Virus record (IMG/VR): IMGVR_UViG_3300009545_000033
Span: 1 to 43,747 of that record
Reading direction: 5' to 3' (one strand)
DNA length: 43,747 bases
Source of the DNA: a virus
Below, piece after piece: positions 6,727 through 12,350 of this stretch (the stretch's first letter is position 1; every line of letters begins with the position of its first letter). Made by a program: the position numbers and the translations under genes. The notes below the pieces were generated by a model. It did not search any database. It saw only the letters and a program-made list of their open reading frames with translations, and was not told the DNA's origin.

Positions 6727-7152
6727 CTACTTGCGAACGTCAAGCCATTCCTTCTCGCCATCAGTGAGAAGAGTCTCACACTCCCGAAGAACGTATTCAA
6801 GGGCGATCATGTGAGCCCTGGACCATGTTGAGCCACTATCCTGACGACCCTGGGCAAAATTGAAGTACTCCCATGCCGCTGAGGTCACCTCGAAGTCGAA
6901 TGCATCAAGCAGGGCGCTGGAACTTGAAGATTCATAGCCGTTCGTGCCAATGATGGCTGGATCGACTCCGGCATTGACAACGACAGTTCCGACCAGGCAG
7001 CCAGGAACGAATTCACCAGGGCTGACCCGGTGAACATTCAGACACGAGCCAATGAAGTACGGATTGTCCCGGTACCTGTACCCCTCAGGCTTATCTGCGA
7101 TAGCCTTGAGAACCATGGAAACAGCCTTGGGTAGATCAATGAACTTGGACAT
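6727..7152 (-). CDS. Early paralog family member 2 (VPGC(I/L)VG family), 141 aa
   Basis: ATG at 7152 follows the repeated leader. The conserved block reads FVPGCLVGTVVVNAGV and the C-terminal block QDSGSTWSRAHMIALEY, aligning with the members at 6262 and 9930. It has about 20 extra charged C-terminal residues. The position of the Cys and the TW motif is kept, while the rest has diverged strongly, so the duplication is old. Confidence 0.85.
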   Translation of the reverse strand: MSKFIDLPKAVSMVLKAIADKPEGYRYRDNPYFIGSCLNVHRVSPGEFVPGCLVGTVVVNAGVDPAIIGTNGYESSSSSALLDAFDFEVTSAAWEYFNFAQGRQDSGSTWSRAHMIALEYVLRECETLLTDGEKEWLDVRK

Positions 7153-7215
7153 TTCTCTCTCCCTTGTTTGACTGGCGATCTCTCACCATGGCAAGACACA
7201 GCCAGAAGCTGTGTC
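7153..7215 (-). repeat. Early intergenic cassette 2
   Basis: Leader AAGGGAGAGAGAA (7165-7153) and an 8-bp hairpin at 7195-7215 (GACACAGC / GCTGTGTC). The small middle palindrome is not clear in this copy. Confidence 0.8.
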
Positions 7216-7232
7216 CCACCAAAGCGTTCAGA

Positions 7233-7655
7233 TCAGCCCTCGATGATGCTGTCAACGTAGGTCTGCGACCTCTGGAGCTCAGCCTTGAGCTGAGAGATCT
7301 GCTCAGCCTGCTCTTCGTTGAGCTTCACCTGCTCATTGTAGGCGTCCGAGATGGCTTGAGCCTGACGCTCAAGCTCGGTCCGCTGGTTGATGGACTCGAA
7401 ATAGTGACGCTCAAGCTCGGCGTACTTGTCCGGGTGGACGTAGCCAACCTTCTGCATCACAGCGCCGGAAGCGTTCATCTCGGCCAAACGCACCAGCTCA
7501 TCCTTGAGGAAGAGGCGAGTGCGACCGATGGTGTGAACAGTCTCCGGCTTGTCGTCGCCAGACTTGTCCATCCAGTTGGTGACCGTACCAACGCTCACCT
7601 CGTACTCCTTCGCGAAGTCAGCGATGGTGGTCAACTGGTCGATGGTGTACGACAT
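7233..7655 (-). CDS. HTH DNA-binding protein with coiled coil, 140 aa
   Basis: The start at 7655 follows the repeated leader. Residues about 8-55 (TTIADFAKEYEVSVGTVTNWMDKS ... GRTRLFLKDELVRL) look like a MerR/excisionase-type winged helix-turn-helix. The C-terminal 60 residues (HPDKYAELERHYF..., ELERQAQAISDAYNEQ) form a long charged coiled coil for dimerisation. It may regulate the early array or bind DNA for replication or partition. With no integrase nearby, an excisionase role is unlikely. Confidence 0.8.
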   Translation of the reverse strand: MSYTIDQLTTIADFAKEYEVSVGTVTNWMDKSGDDKPETVHTIGRTRLFLKDELVRLAEMNASGAVMQKVGYVHPDKYAELERHYFESINQRTELERQAQAISDAYNEQVKLNEEQAEQISQLKAELQRSQTYVDSIIEG

Positions 7656-7715
7656 TTCTCTCTCCCTTGCCTGTGATCCCGAATGGATCAGGAAAGGCAC
7701 AGCCGAAGCTGTGCC
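7656..7715 (-). repeat. Early intergenic cassette 3
   Basis: Leader AAGGGAGAGAGAA (7668-7656), small palindrome GATCC-N5-GGATC, and a hairpin at 7696-7715 (GGCACAGC; TTCG loop on minus) followed on minus by TTTCCT, the most terminator-like copy. Confidence 0.85.
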
Positions 7716-7724
7716 CAACCTCAC

Positions 7725-8360
7725 TCACTCGGGAAGCGGACCAAGTGCATGAAACCATGGGGAAGTGAGCACGTTGAATTCTTCGTCCGAAATGAGATCG
7801 CAAACGACAAGTGCGCTAGCTGCACCCCTGGCTGCATTCTTGGCTTCATCACAAACTGCCTCCCTAGCTGCCTCCCTAGCTGCATGCCAGGCTGCAATTC
7901 TAGATGCACCCCAAGCTGCATGCCAAGACGCGTCCAGGGCTGCGTCCCAAGCTTCATCCCAGGCTTCATAATCGAAATCATTGAAAACTTCTGCACTTAC
8001 GCTGTTGATTGCGGCAGGAATGGAATCAATGAAGCGAGAAACCGCCTCTCCATTCGGCCCGAGAGTCATCCATGCGGGAAGCTCTCGGATAACCTTGAGA
8101 GTAAAGAAGCCTCGCTTATTATCCTCCTTGCAAACAGCGTCGCCCTCGACCTCGAAGAGGCGGCAAGGCCATGAAGCACCAATCAGAGTGTCCGCAGCGC
8201 TAACAGAAGCATGGTACACCTCACGGGAGCAGCAGTGAGGATCGTTAATCGCTTCCTTCACGGGAAGCGATTCGCCAGTTCCACACAAGGACGCATAGTC
8301 AACGGCTCCAGTGTAGAAATCAAATCCGTCAACCCTGACAGCCTTGTAGAAGATTGCCAT
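7725..8360 (-). CDS. Early protein with Ala/Trp tetrad repeats, 211 aa
   Basis: The start at 8360 follows the repeated leader; longer frames read through it. The N-terminal 130 residues are a mixed fold of unknown type. From about residue 145 the protein turns into about thirteen four-residue repeats (EAWD EAWD AALD ASWH AAWG and so on, ending AARG AASA), visible in the DNA as a 12-nt period around 7850-7970. A similar A-A-W-x repeat is known from Imm5-like putative immunity proteins, so a toxin-antagonist or protein-binding role is possible. The repeat probably forms a long helix and may vary in copy number. Confidence 0.8.
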   Translation of the reverse strand: MAIFYKAVRVDGFDFYTGAVDYASLCGTGESLPVKEAINDPHCCSREVYHASVSAADTLIGASWPCRLFEVEGDAVCKEDNKRGFFTLKVIRELPAWMTLGPNGEAVSRFIDSIPAAINSVSAEVFNDFDYEAWDEAWDAALDASWHAAWGASRIAAWHAAREAAREAVCDEAKNAARGAASALVVCDLISDEEFNVLTSPWFHALGPLPE

Positions 8361-8421
8361 TTCTCTCTCCCTTGGTTTCGGCAGTGATGCCGTCAATGTG
8401 CACATCTCAGAGATGTGCACA
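8361..8421 (-). repeat. Early intergenic cassette 4
   Basis: Leader AAGGGAGAGAGAA (8373-8361), small palindrome CGGCA-GTGA-TGCCG, and a hairpin at 8397-8421 with a stem of at least 10 bp (TGTGCACATC). Confidence 0.85.
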
Positions 8422-8429
8422 AAGAGTGG

Positions 8430-8603
8430 TCACTGATCGTCGTACTCAATCAATTCCACATTGTGGTGAATGTACTCAGTGCGAATACGCACACCGAAAC
8501 GATCGGTAAGCCCAAGCTTCTTGAGCTTGGATGCCGCTTCACGCAGATATCGGTCGGCCTCATCCGGATCCTGAAATGAGGCCAACCACTTGACCATCTT
8601 CAC
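8430..8603 (-). CDS. Small hypothetical early protein, 57 aa
   Basis: GTG at 8603 overlaps the upstream stop (GTGA); an ATG two codons inside is the alternative. The sequence is a helix rich in Lys/Asp (FQDPDEADRYLREAASKL) followed by a short beta part and an acidic end. It is the last gene of a coupled block of five and ends just before cassette 4. Confidence 0.75.
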   Translation of the reverse strand: MKMVKWLASFQDPDEADRYLREAASKLKKLGLTDRFGVRIRTEYIHHNVELIEYDDQ

Positions 8604-8827
8604 AAGACACCAGCCAATGCCCTCTTGGCATCCTTGAGGCGCTTGAAGCGCCCCACAATGCCCTTACGTGAGCCGGAGCGGTAGTTCCTCGGACCCACCT
8701 GATAAAACCAGCCAGCACCCTTGCCGTCGGCCTCAAAGAGCCATCCGGCGCACACTTCGGTACCAGCCAGCCTCACCTTGTACTCATTGCCCTGCTTGCT
8801 GGCAATGAGTTGAGAAACGGCGATCAC
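8600..8827 (-). CDS. Small hypothetical early protein, 75 aa
   Basis: GTG start in a GTGA junction with the upstream stop. A basic protein with a Gly/Trp-rich beta section (CAGWLFEADGKGAGWFYQVG) and a C-terminal helix with several Lys and Arg. Nucleic-acid binding is possible. No family recognised. Confidence 0.8.
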   Translation of the reverse strand: MIAVSQLIASKQGNEYKVRLAGTEVCAGWLFEADGKGAGWFYQVGPRNYRSGSRKGIVGRFKRLKDAKRALAGVL

Positions 8828-9027
8828 GTGATGACCTCACGAATCATCGAGATCATCACAGTGGCAGCGTGAGAACGGGCAAGCTTGGCCTTGGCCTCAA
8901 CGGCCCGCCCATCCTCGGTGGCAGCGGAAAGGGGAAGGAGAGACCTCTTGACCTCCTTGTACCCCTTTTCCCAGCCTCCCACCGTGTATTCCACGGTGAA
9001 CATGCGATTGCCATACTTCTCACTCAT
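8824..9027 (-). CDS. Small hypothetical early protein, 67 aa
   Basis: ATG start in an ATGA junction with the upstream stop. Beta-rich N-terminus (MFTVEYTVGGWEKG) and an Ala-rich C-terminal helix. Part of the same coupled block. Confidence 0.8.
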   Translation of the reverse strand: MSEKYGNRMFTVEYTVGGWEKGYKEVKRSLLPLSAATEDGRAVEAKAKLARSHAATVMISMIREVIT

Positions 9028-9248
9028 GCGTCCCTCACCTCGATGATCTCGATGATGTCGTGGGGATTCTCGCCAGGAAGCACAAGGCCAGAACCAACCT
9101 GACCAATAGCCTCCTCACGAGTCGAGCCATTGAAGCTCGATTCGTACACCGAGCTGGTTCCCCTCGGTCGCCACAATGCCTTGCTCTGTCGAGCAGGCGA
9201 GGACGGGGGAAGAGATGAGGGGTCCGAAGACTTCTTACGACCAAACAC
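9024..9248 (-). CDS. Small hypothetical early protein, 74 aa
   Basis: GTG start with GGAG upstream, overlapping the previous gene by 14 nt. The first 25 residues are Ser/Pro/Lys-rich and probably disordered; the rest (ARCTN-like region in the other frame is a shadow) contains a repeated-looking ALWRPRGTSSVYESSF segment. No family recognised. Confidence 0.7.
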   Translation of the reverse strand: MFGRKKSSDPSSLPPSSPARQSKALWRPRGTSSVYESSFNGSTREEAIGQVGSGLVLPGENPHDIIEIIEVRDA

Positions 9249-9471
9249 GGGCGATCTCCACTATCTCAAGGCGCGACACGATGAGCTGAGCAGTCTTCTG
9301 AGTCCACATGTCCTCAAGGTCAATGATCACATGAGAGGGATTGTGATCCCTCGGAGGATTGACAATGAGATACATATCAGAATGATAGTCGTCACCCTCA
9401 CGGTGACGACCCACACCTGAGTGCATGATGATGAGATCACCAGCCATCAGGTGTTCAGCCATGTCGTACAT
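9235..9471 (-). CDS. Hypothetical early protein, 78 aa
   Basis: ATG at 9471 follows the repeated leader, so this is the first gene of the coupled block 9471-8430. A His-rich beta-type protein (AGDLIIMHSGVGRHREGDD), with a barrel-like pattern of alternating hydrophobic residues. Confidence 0.8.
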   Translation of the reverse strand: MYDMAEHLMAGDLIIMHSGVGRHREGDDYHSDMYLIVNPPRDHNPSHVIIDLEDMWTQKTAQLIVSRLEIVEIARVWS

Positions 9472-9526
9472 TTCTCTCTCCCTTATAGTCCTGAACGGAC
9501 AAAGCAGGGCACGTCTCTAGACGTGC
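9472..9526 (-). repeat. Early intergenic cassette 5
   Basis: Leader AAGGGAGAGAGAA (9484-9472), small palindrome GTCC-TGAAC-GGAC, and a hairpin at 9509-9526 (GCACGTC, TCTA loop). Confidence 0.85.
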
Positions 9527-9540
9527 TCCACTCAATCTAC

Positions 9541-9840
9541 TCAGATACCATACTTATCCGTGAGATCACCGATCACATCGTTCAAACGATCCCACTCAGC
9601 ACGCTCAGCATCCGACAGATTCCTCTTGATGGCGCTGTAAATGTCACCAAAAGAGCGGGCGAGGGTACTTGTTTTGATCAAAGGAGATCGTTCAAGGGCG
9701 ACCTCCGCAAGCTTGAGACGATCCCTGACAGCCCAGAAGTGAGCGTCAGAATCCTCACCAGTCACATCGTGATGATTGAAGGACCTGATGTGATCAGAGA
9801 ATCGATCTTCAATCATCTTGAAGGCTCGGTAGTTTATCAT
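9541..9840 (-). CDS. Helical hypothetical early protein, 99 aa
   Basis: ATG at 9840 follows the repeated leader. All-helical by composition, with charged amphipathic stretches (AVRDRLKLAEVALERS, LSDAERAEWDRLNDVIGDL). No recognised family. Confidence 0.8.
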   Translation of the reverse strand: MINYRAFKMIEDRFSDHIRSFNHHDVTGEDSDAHFWAVRDRLKLAEVALERSPLIKTSTLARSFGDIYSAIKRNLSDAERAEWDRLNDVIGDLTDKYGI

Positions 9841-9898
9841 TTTCTCTCTCCCTTGTAGGCAAATGATGCCAGGAAGACACTCGTTCAAGACGAGTGTC
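9841..9898 (-). repeat. Early intergenic cassette 6
   Basis: Leader AAGGGAGAGAGAAA (9854-9841), small palindrome GGCA-AATGA-TGCC, and a 9-bp hairpin at 9876-9898 (GACACTCGT, TCAAG loop). Confidence 0.85.
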
Positions 9899-9929
9899 AA
9901 CCTTGGTCACTTACTCTTGGCGTACGAAG

Positions 9930-10298
9930 TTACCAGCCCAACTTGGAGCCATGGAACGCTTCACCCCAACTCAGCCCGCCGTCCTGCTTACGCTGGAGCG
10001 CATGAAGGAAGTGGGCTGCTTCCTTCTCATATCCACCAATGACACCAGACTGCATCAAGTGAGGCAGGACGATGTCGGCAGTGCCAACCGCATCAAGGCC
10101 GGAAATATCGATTCCGAGGGAATCAAGGATCCAGCCAACAATGCAACCGGGAACCTTGACGCCATCCTCGAACGGATGCACGTAGTAGCACTTGTCTCGG
10201 TTGCCGATGGGGTTGGTGTAGACATAGCCAGCCCCACGATACTCAACAGCAGCCTCAGCGGCCCTGAGGACAAGGTTGTAGGTGAGGTTGATTTTCAT
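9930..10298 (-). CDS. Early paralog family member 3 (VPGC(I/L)VG family), 122 aa
   Basis: ATG at 10298 follows a degenerate copy of the leader (GGGAGAGAGAC). The protein aligns with the members at 6262 and 6727: CYYVHPFEDG, VPGCIVGWILDSLGI, and QDGGLSWGEAF near the end. It is the first gene of the cassette array. Confidence 0.85.
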   Translation of the reverse strand: MKINLTYNLVLRAAEAAVEYRGAGYVYTNPIGNRDKCYYVHPFEDGVKVPGCIVGWILDSLGIDISGLDAVGTADIVLPHLMQSGVIGGYEKEAAHFLHALQRKQDGGLSWGEAFHGSKLGW

Positions 10299-10337
10299 GT
10301 CTCTCTCCCATTTTCAGGGCACAGCCTTGAGCTGTGC
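10299..10337 (-). repeat. Early intergenic cassette 7 (degenerate)
   Basis: TGGGAGAGAGAC precedes the ATG at 10298, and a 7-bp hairpin (GCACAGC, CTTGA loop, GCTGTGC) lies at 10319-10337. The leader differs from the other six copies at both ends. Confidence 0.7.
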
Positions 10338-10339
10338 GC

Positions 10340-10888
10340 CCCCCAATGTGAATGACTGGACTAGCTCACTCACAAAGGGACGGGAGAAGAGACGGTGTAA
10401 CCCACCAAATCTCCCGCCTAAGGGAAAGAGAGAGAAAGCACACTATTGAGTTCACAAGGTGGACTGATGTTCAGTCCTCAAGCGGTCACACCTTTACAGC
10501 ACCCTTTCGAGGTGGCAGCCGATGCCCCTTGCACGTTGTAGCCGTGCCAGCGTTCCGAACCTTTGATCACGGGGGATCCAGGCGATTCAGTGGCCTGCGG
10601 TGCGATGTAGGGATACTTTCAAGCTTCCGTCTGTCCTGTCAAGTCCCTGATTTACCTCTAGGAGAGGCGTAATTGCCCCTCTAGGACGCGATCACCAGAG
10701 AGATGAACTCTTGGACGGGGCCTCCCGTAAGAGGCCCCTGACGGTGGCTTGCAGGCCCTTGGTGGCGCCTGCCGTTCCCGACACCGAGAACACTACGGGG
10801 CGAAGGTAACGGGGAAGATACCTAAACGGTCACGGACGGATAACGCTGGTGCAATGACATTCTTGTACGAAGTATTAGATAGTAGAAA
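10340..10888. other. Noncoding, strongly structured segment
   Basis: No credible gene is seen on either strand; the 106-codon plus frame here has random-looking composition and no SD. The segment holds a perfect 8-bp hairpin at 10717-10738 (GGGGCCTC / GAGGCCCC), the direct repeat CCTCTAGGA around a GAGGC-N6-GCC hairpin near 10656-10685, and further short stems. A plus-strand relic of the leader motif (AAGGGAAAGAGAGAGAAAG) lies at 10420-10438 with no start codon after it. It must hold the promoter for the array at 10298, since a terminator lies upstream, but only a lone TTGACA (10642-10637, minus) is visible. Confidence 0.5.
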
Positions 10889-10911
10889 GACAGGGCCCCG
10901 AAGGCCCTGTC
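10889..10911 (-). terminator. Leftward terminator after the first early genes
   Basis: GACAGGGCC, a short CCGAA-type loop and GGCCCTGTC form a strong stem, followed on the minus strand by TTTCTACT. It separates the genes at 11303-10918 from the cassette array. Confidence 0.75.
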
Positions 10912-10917
10912 AATCAA

Positions 10918-11037
10918 TCAGTGAACGCAGCCGTCCAGCTTGCAGTAGACATCACAGTCGGGGCCGAACAGCTCACCACAGCACCGACAGTAGAGCATGA
11001 ACGTCACGCCCGAGAGGATGTTGCGGATGATGAGCAT
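10918..11037 (-). CDS. Small zinc-ribbon protein, 39 aa
   Basis: ATG at 11037 overlaps the upstream stop (ATGA). The second half is CRCCGELFGPDCDVYCKLDGC, six cysteines in 21 residues, plus a terminal His. A compact metal-binding peptide, perhaps one that modifies a host regulator. Confidence 0.7.
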   Translation of the reverse strand: MLIIRNILSGVTFMLYCRCCGELFGPDCDVYCKLDGCVH

Positions 11038-11303
11038 CAGTCAGACTCCAAGGGGTTGCGAAAGTCCCGCACGAAGGCCTTCCATCCACCCTCGTACTCA
11101 CGGTTGATCAGGCGCTTGATGTGTCGGTCCATGACATCGACATCCGCGTACACGATGACATCCACGTCGATGTCGGCCAACCAGGCGTCAGCAGAATCCA
11201 TCAGATCCTCGTAGTCGCTGGGCTGGTCCTCAGCCAGCCGCTTGAGGTCCTCGTTCATCGCCCGGGTGAGCCTGTCCGTCTGCTCCTGAGTGAGCGTGTC
11301 CAT
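11037..11303 (-). CDS. Acidic first early protein, 88 aa
   Basis: ATG at 11303 is chosen for GGAGGCGAAA just upstream; a longer frame to 11414 would cover the promoter. The protein is strongly acidic in the middle (YEDLMDSADAWLADIDVDV, then YADVDVMD) with a basic C-terminus. Small acidic early proteins often mimic DNA or inhibit host enzymes; that is only a possibility here. It is the most upstream leftward gene and so probably immediate-early. Confidence 0.8.
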   Translation of the reverse strand: MDTLTQEQTDRLTRAMNEDLKRLAEDQPSDYEDLMDSADAWLADIDVDVIVYADVDVMDRHIKRLINREYEGGWKAFVRDFRNPLESD

Positions 11304-11380
11304 TTTCGCCTCCGTGTTCGTGTTGATGGAGCCATCGTGGCAGATATCGGATAACGAAAGAATACCTGCCAAGTCACGGA

Positions 11381-11408
11381 ATGATAACGATGGAATATCA
11401 CCTGTAAG
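11381..11408 (-). promoter_or_regulatory. Candidate leftward early promoter
   Basis: CTTACA (11408-11403), 16 bp, TATCAT (11386-11381) on the minus strand, about 75 bp before the first early gene. CGTTATC occurs twice between 11395 and 11345 and could be an operator. Confidence 0.4.
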
Positions 11409-11830
11409 GACCAATCGTGTGGGTTGATGGTTACTCGCTACGTAGATACGGGGTATCTATCGCCCCCACAATGTGACATTGCACTCCATTCAACAAACTG
11501 TTGAAGCCATCCGCTTGCAGATGCCAACCATTCGCGGTGTATACGCTTGCATGTGCAACTGTCCATTATGTGTATGGCTGAATGTTCAACTATCAAGCAC
11601 ACACTTGAGAAACAGATGGTAGACAAGGCGTGACAATGGGTGATGTCGAGTACAGATGAGATTGCACCGGTCAATACATTGGAGTGTCGGGCGAAGAGTC
11701 AGTACACGACCCGGGGGTTTTAAATCTGGGCGCGGTGTGAGTGAGTGAGTCCCCATCAATTTCTTGCATACATGGATAGCTCCTAATGTCCAGTTTGACC
11801 CAGTGTGTATAGGTTCTCCGAAGTAGTTCA

Positions 11831-11846
11831 TGTGATCTGCATCACA
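11831..11846. promoter_or_regulatory. Perfect CRP/GlxR-type operator palindrome
   Basis: TGTGATCTGCATCACA matches the CRP-family consensus TGTGA-N6-TCACA at all ten defined positions. In actinobacteria Crp/GlxR proteins use this site. It lies about 30 bp upstream of an AT-rich TATATATAG stretch. Confidence 0.6.
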
Positions 11847-11901
11847 CTGGCGTCCGAAAGCGACCTTGGACGCATGTATATATAGTGAGGGGAGTTTTTT
11901 C

Positions 11902-11924
11902 GGGGAACCCTTCGGGGGTTCCCC
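11902..11924. terminator. GC-rich hairpin in the control region
   Basis: GGGGAACCC, TTCGG loop, GGGTTCCCC, a 9-bp stem. It is preceded by six T and followed by TTGTC on plus, so it is only a weak rightward terminator and could instead be a leader or boundary hairpin. Confidence 0.5.
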
Positions 11925-11987
11925 TTGTCATCCTCATCTCTCAGCAGGGACCGGTGTAGGTCACCAGAGGCAGAAGTAGAGATGTGT

Positions 11988-12016
11988 TTGACAGAACCTC
12001 ATACATGAGGTACCCT
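11988..12016 (+). promoter_or_regulatory. Rightward promoter with an operator-like palindrome in the spacer
   Basis: TTGACA (11988-11993), 17 bp, TACCCT (12011-12016). The -10 fits the actinobacterial TANNNT form. The spacer contains the perfect palindrome ACCTCAT-AC-ATGAGGT (11996-12011), so a dimeric repressor could sit exactly between the two polymerase contacts. Confidence 0.5.
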
Positions 12017-12022
12017 TCCATA

Positions 12023-12178
12023 TCATTTATTACTATAGTTATGTCTTAATGTAGTTGGATGATATGATGCCATTGCTGCTACTGATCCTAAATGGACAGT
12101 ATCTAAAGGTAGTAAGGCAATATCATATTATGGTTACTACTAGATATAACAACAAGAACCCCCTGAAGGGGTTCTTGT
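12023..12178 (+). ncRNA. Candidate short transcript (possible sRNA or 39-aa peptide)
   Basis: The stretch is bounded by the promoter at 11988 and the terminator hairpin at 12152-12178. It contains a weak stem GTAGTAA/TTACTAC near 12109-12139. A plus frame from 12067 to 12186 (MPLLLLILNGQY... 39 codons) reads through the hairpin, but its SD is poor. Either reading is speculative. Confidence 0.3.
12152..12178 (+). terminator. Rightward terminator in the control region
   Basis: ACAAGAACCCC pairs with GGGGTTCTTGT around CTGAA, an 11-bp stem followed by AT-rich DNA. Confidence 0.65.
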
Positions 12179-12209
12179 ATAGCTAATAACTTGATTAGCT
12201 AATTAGCTA
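12179..12209. repeat. TAGCTAAT inverted and direct repeats
   Basis: TAGCTAAT occurs at 12179, AGCTAAT-N6-ATTAGCT spans 12181-12200, and TAGCTAATTAGCTA (12196-12209) is a perfect 14-bp palindrome. Likely a protein-binding site. Confidence 0.5.
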
Positions 12210-12263
12210 TGTTGCTTGTCGGCTGTTGTCGTTGTCCCTTTGTGAATCCTTCCCCCGTTCGAA

Positions 12264-12333
12264 GCTCCGGCTTTCAAGGCCGGAGCATTTGGGGATTGAC
12301 CAATCGCCATCGTTCGGGCTCCGCCCGGATGGC
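12264..12333 (+). promoter_or_regulatory. Double hairpin before the terminase gene
   Basis: Two hairpins follow each other: GCTCCGGC with its complement (12264-12286), and a composite stem GCCATC ... CGGGC/GCCCG ... GATGGC (12306-12333). Next comes TATACT (12336-12341) and AGGAACC before ATG. TATACT could be a -10 for a very short leader, but no -35 lies at the right distance. The first hairpin may end upstream transcription and the second may protect or regulate the late mRNA. Confidence 0.5.
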
Positions 12334-12350
12334 ATTATACTATAGGAACC

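Larger units (their letters stand above)
11304..12350. other. Divergent noncoding control region
   Basis: About 1 kb without a confident gene, AT-richer than the flanks, between the leftward early and rightward late modules. It carries the promoter, operator and hairpin elements listed separately, and AT-rich repeats at 12179-12209. It is the best place for an origin or transcription switch, but no iteron set was found. Confidence 0.7.

Noticed and set aside
7850-7970. The 12-nt repeat as a CRISPR array or satellite
   Set aside because: The period is far too short for CRISPR and it is fully in frame with a coding repeat.
10352-10672. Plus-strand 106-codon frame in the structured segment
   Set aside because: No SD, Arg/Ser-rich random composition, and crosses stems that look like RNA structure.
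10681-10860. A group I intron or tmRNA in the structured segment
   Set aside because: The conserved core pairs (P7 and the surrounding motifs) cannot be formed, and no tRNA-like end or tag frame is seen.
12336-12347. CTATAGG before terL as a T7-type phage promoter
   Set aside because: The match is only a few bases, no phage RNA polymerase gene is visible, and no second copy was found.
11304-12350. An attachment site or lysogeny control region
   Set aside because: No integrase, excisionase or clear repressor gene is present, and the only tRNA lies elsewhere and is complete with its own promoter.
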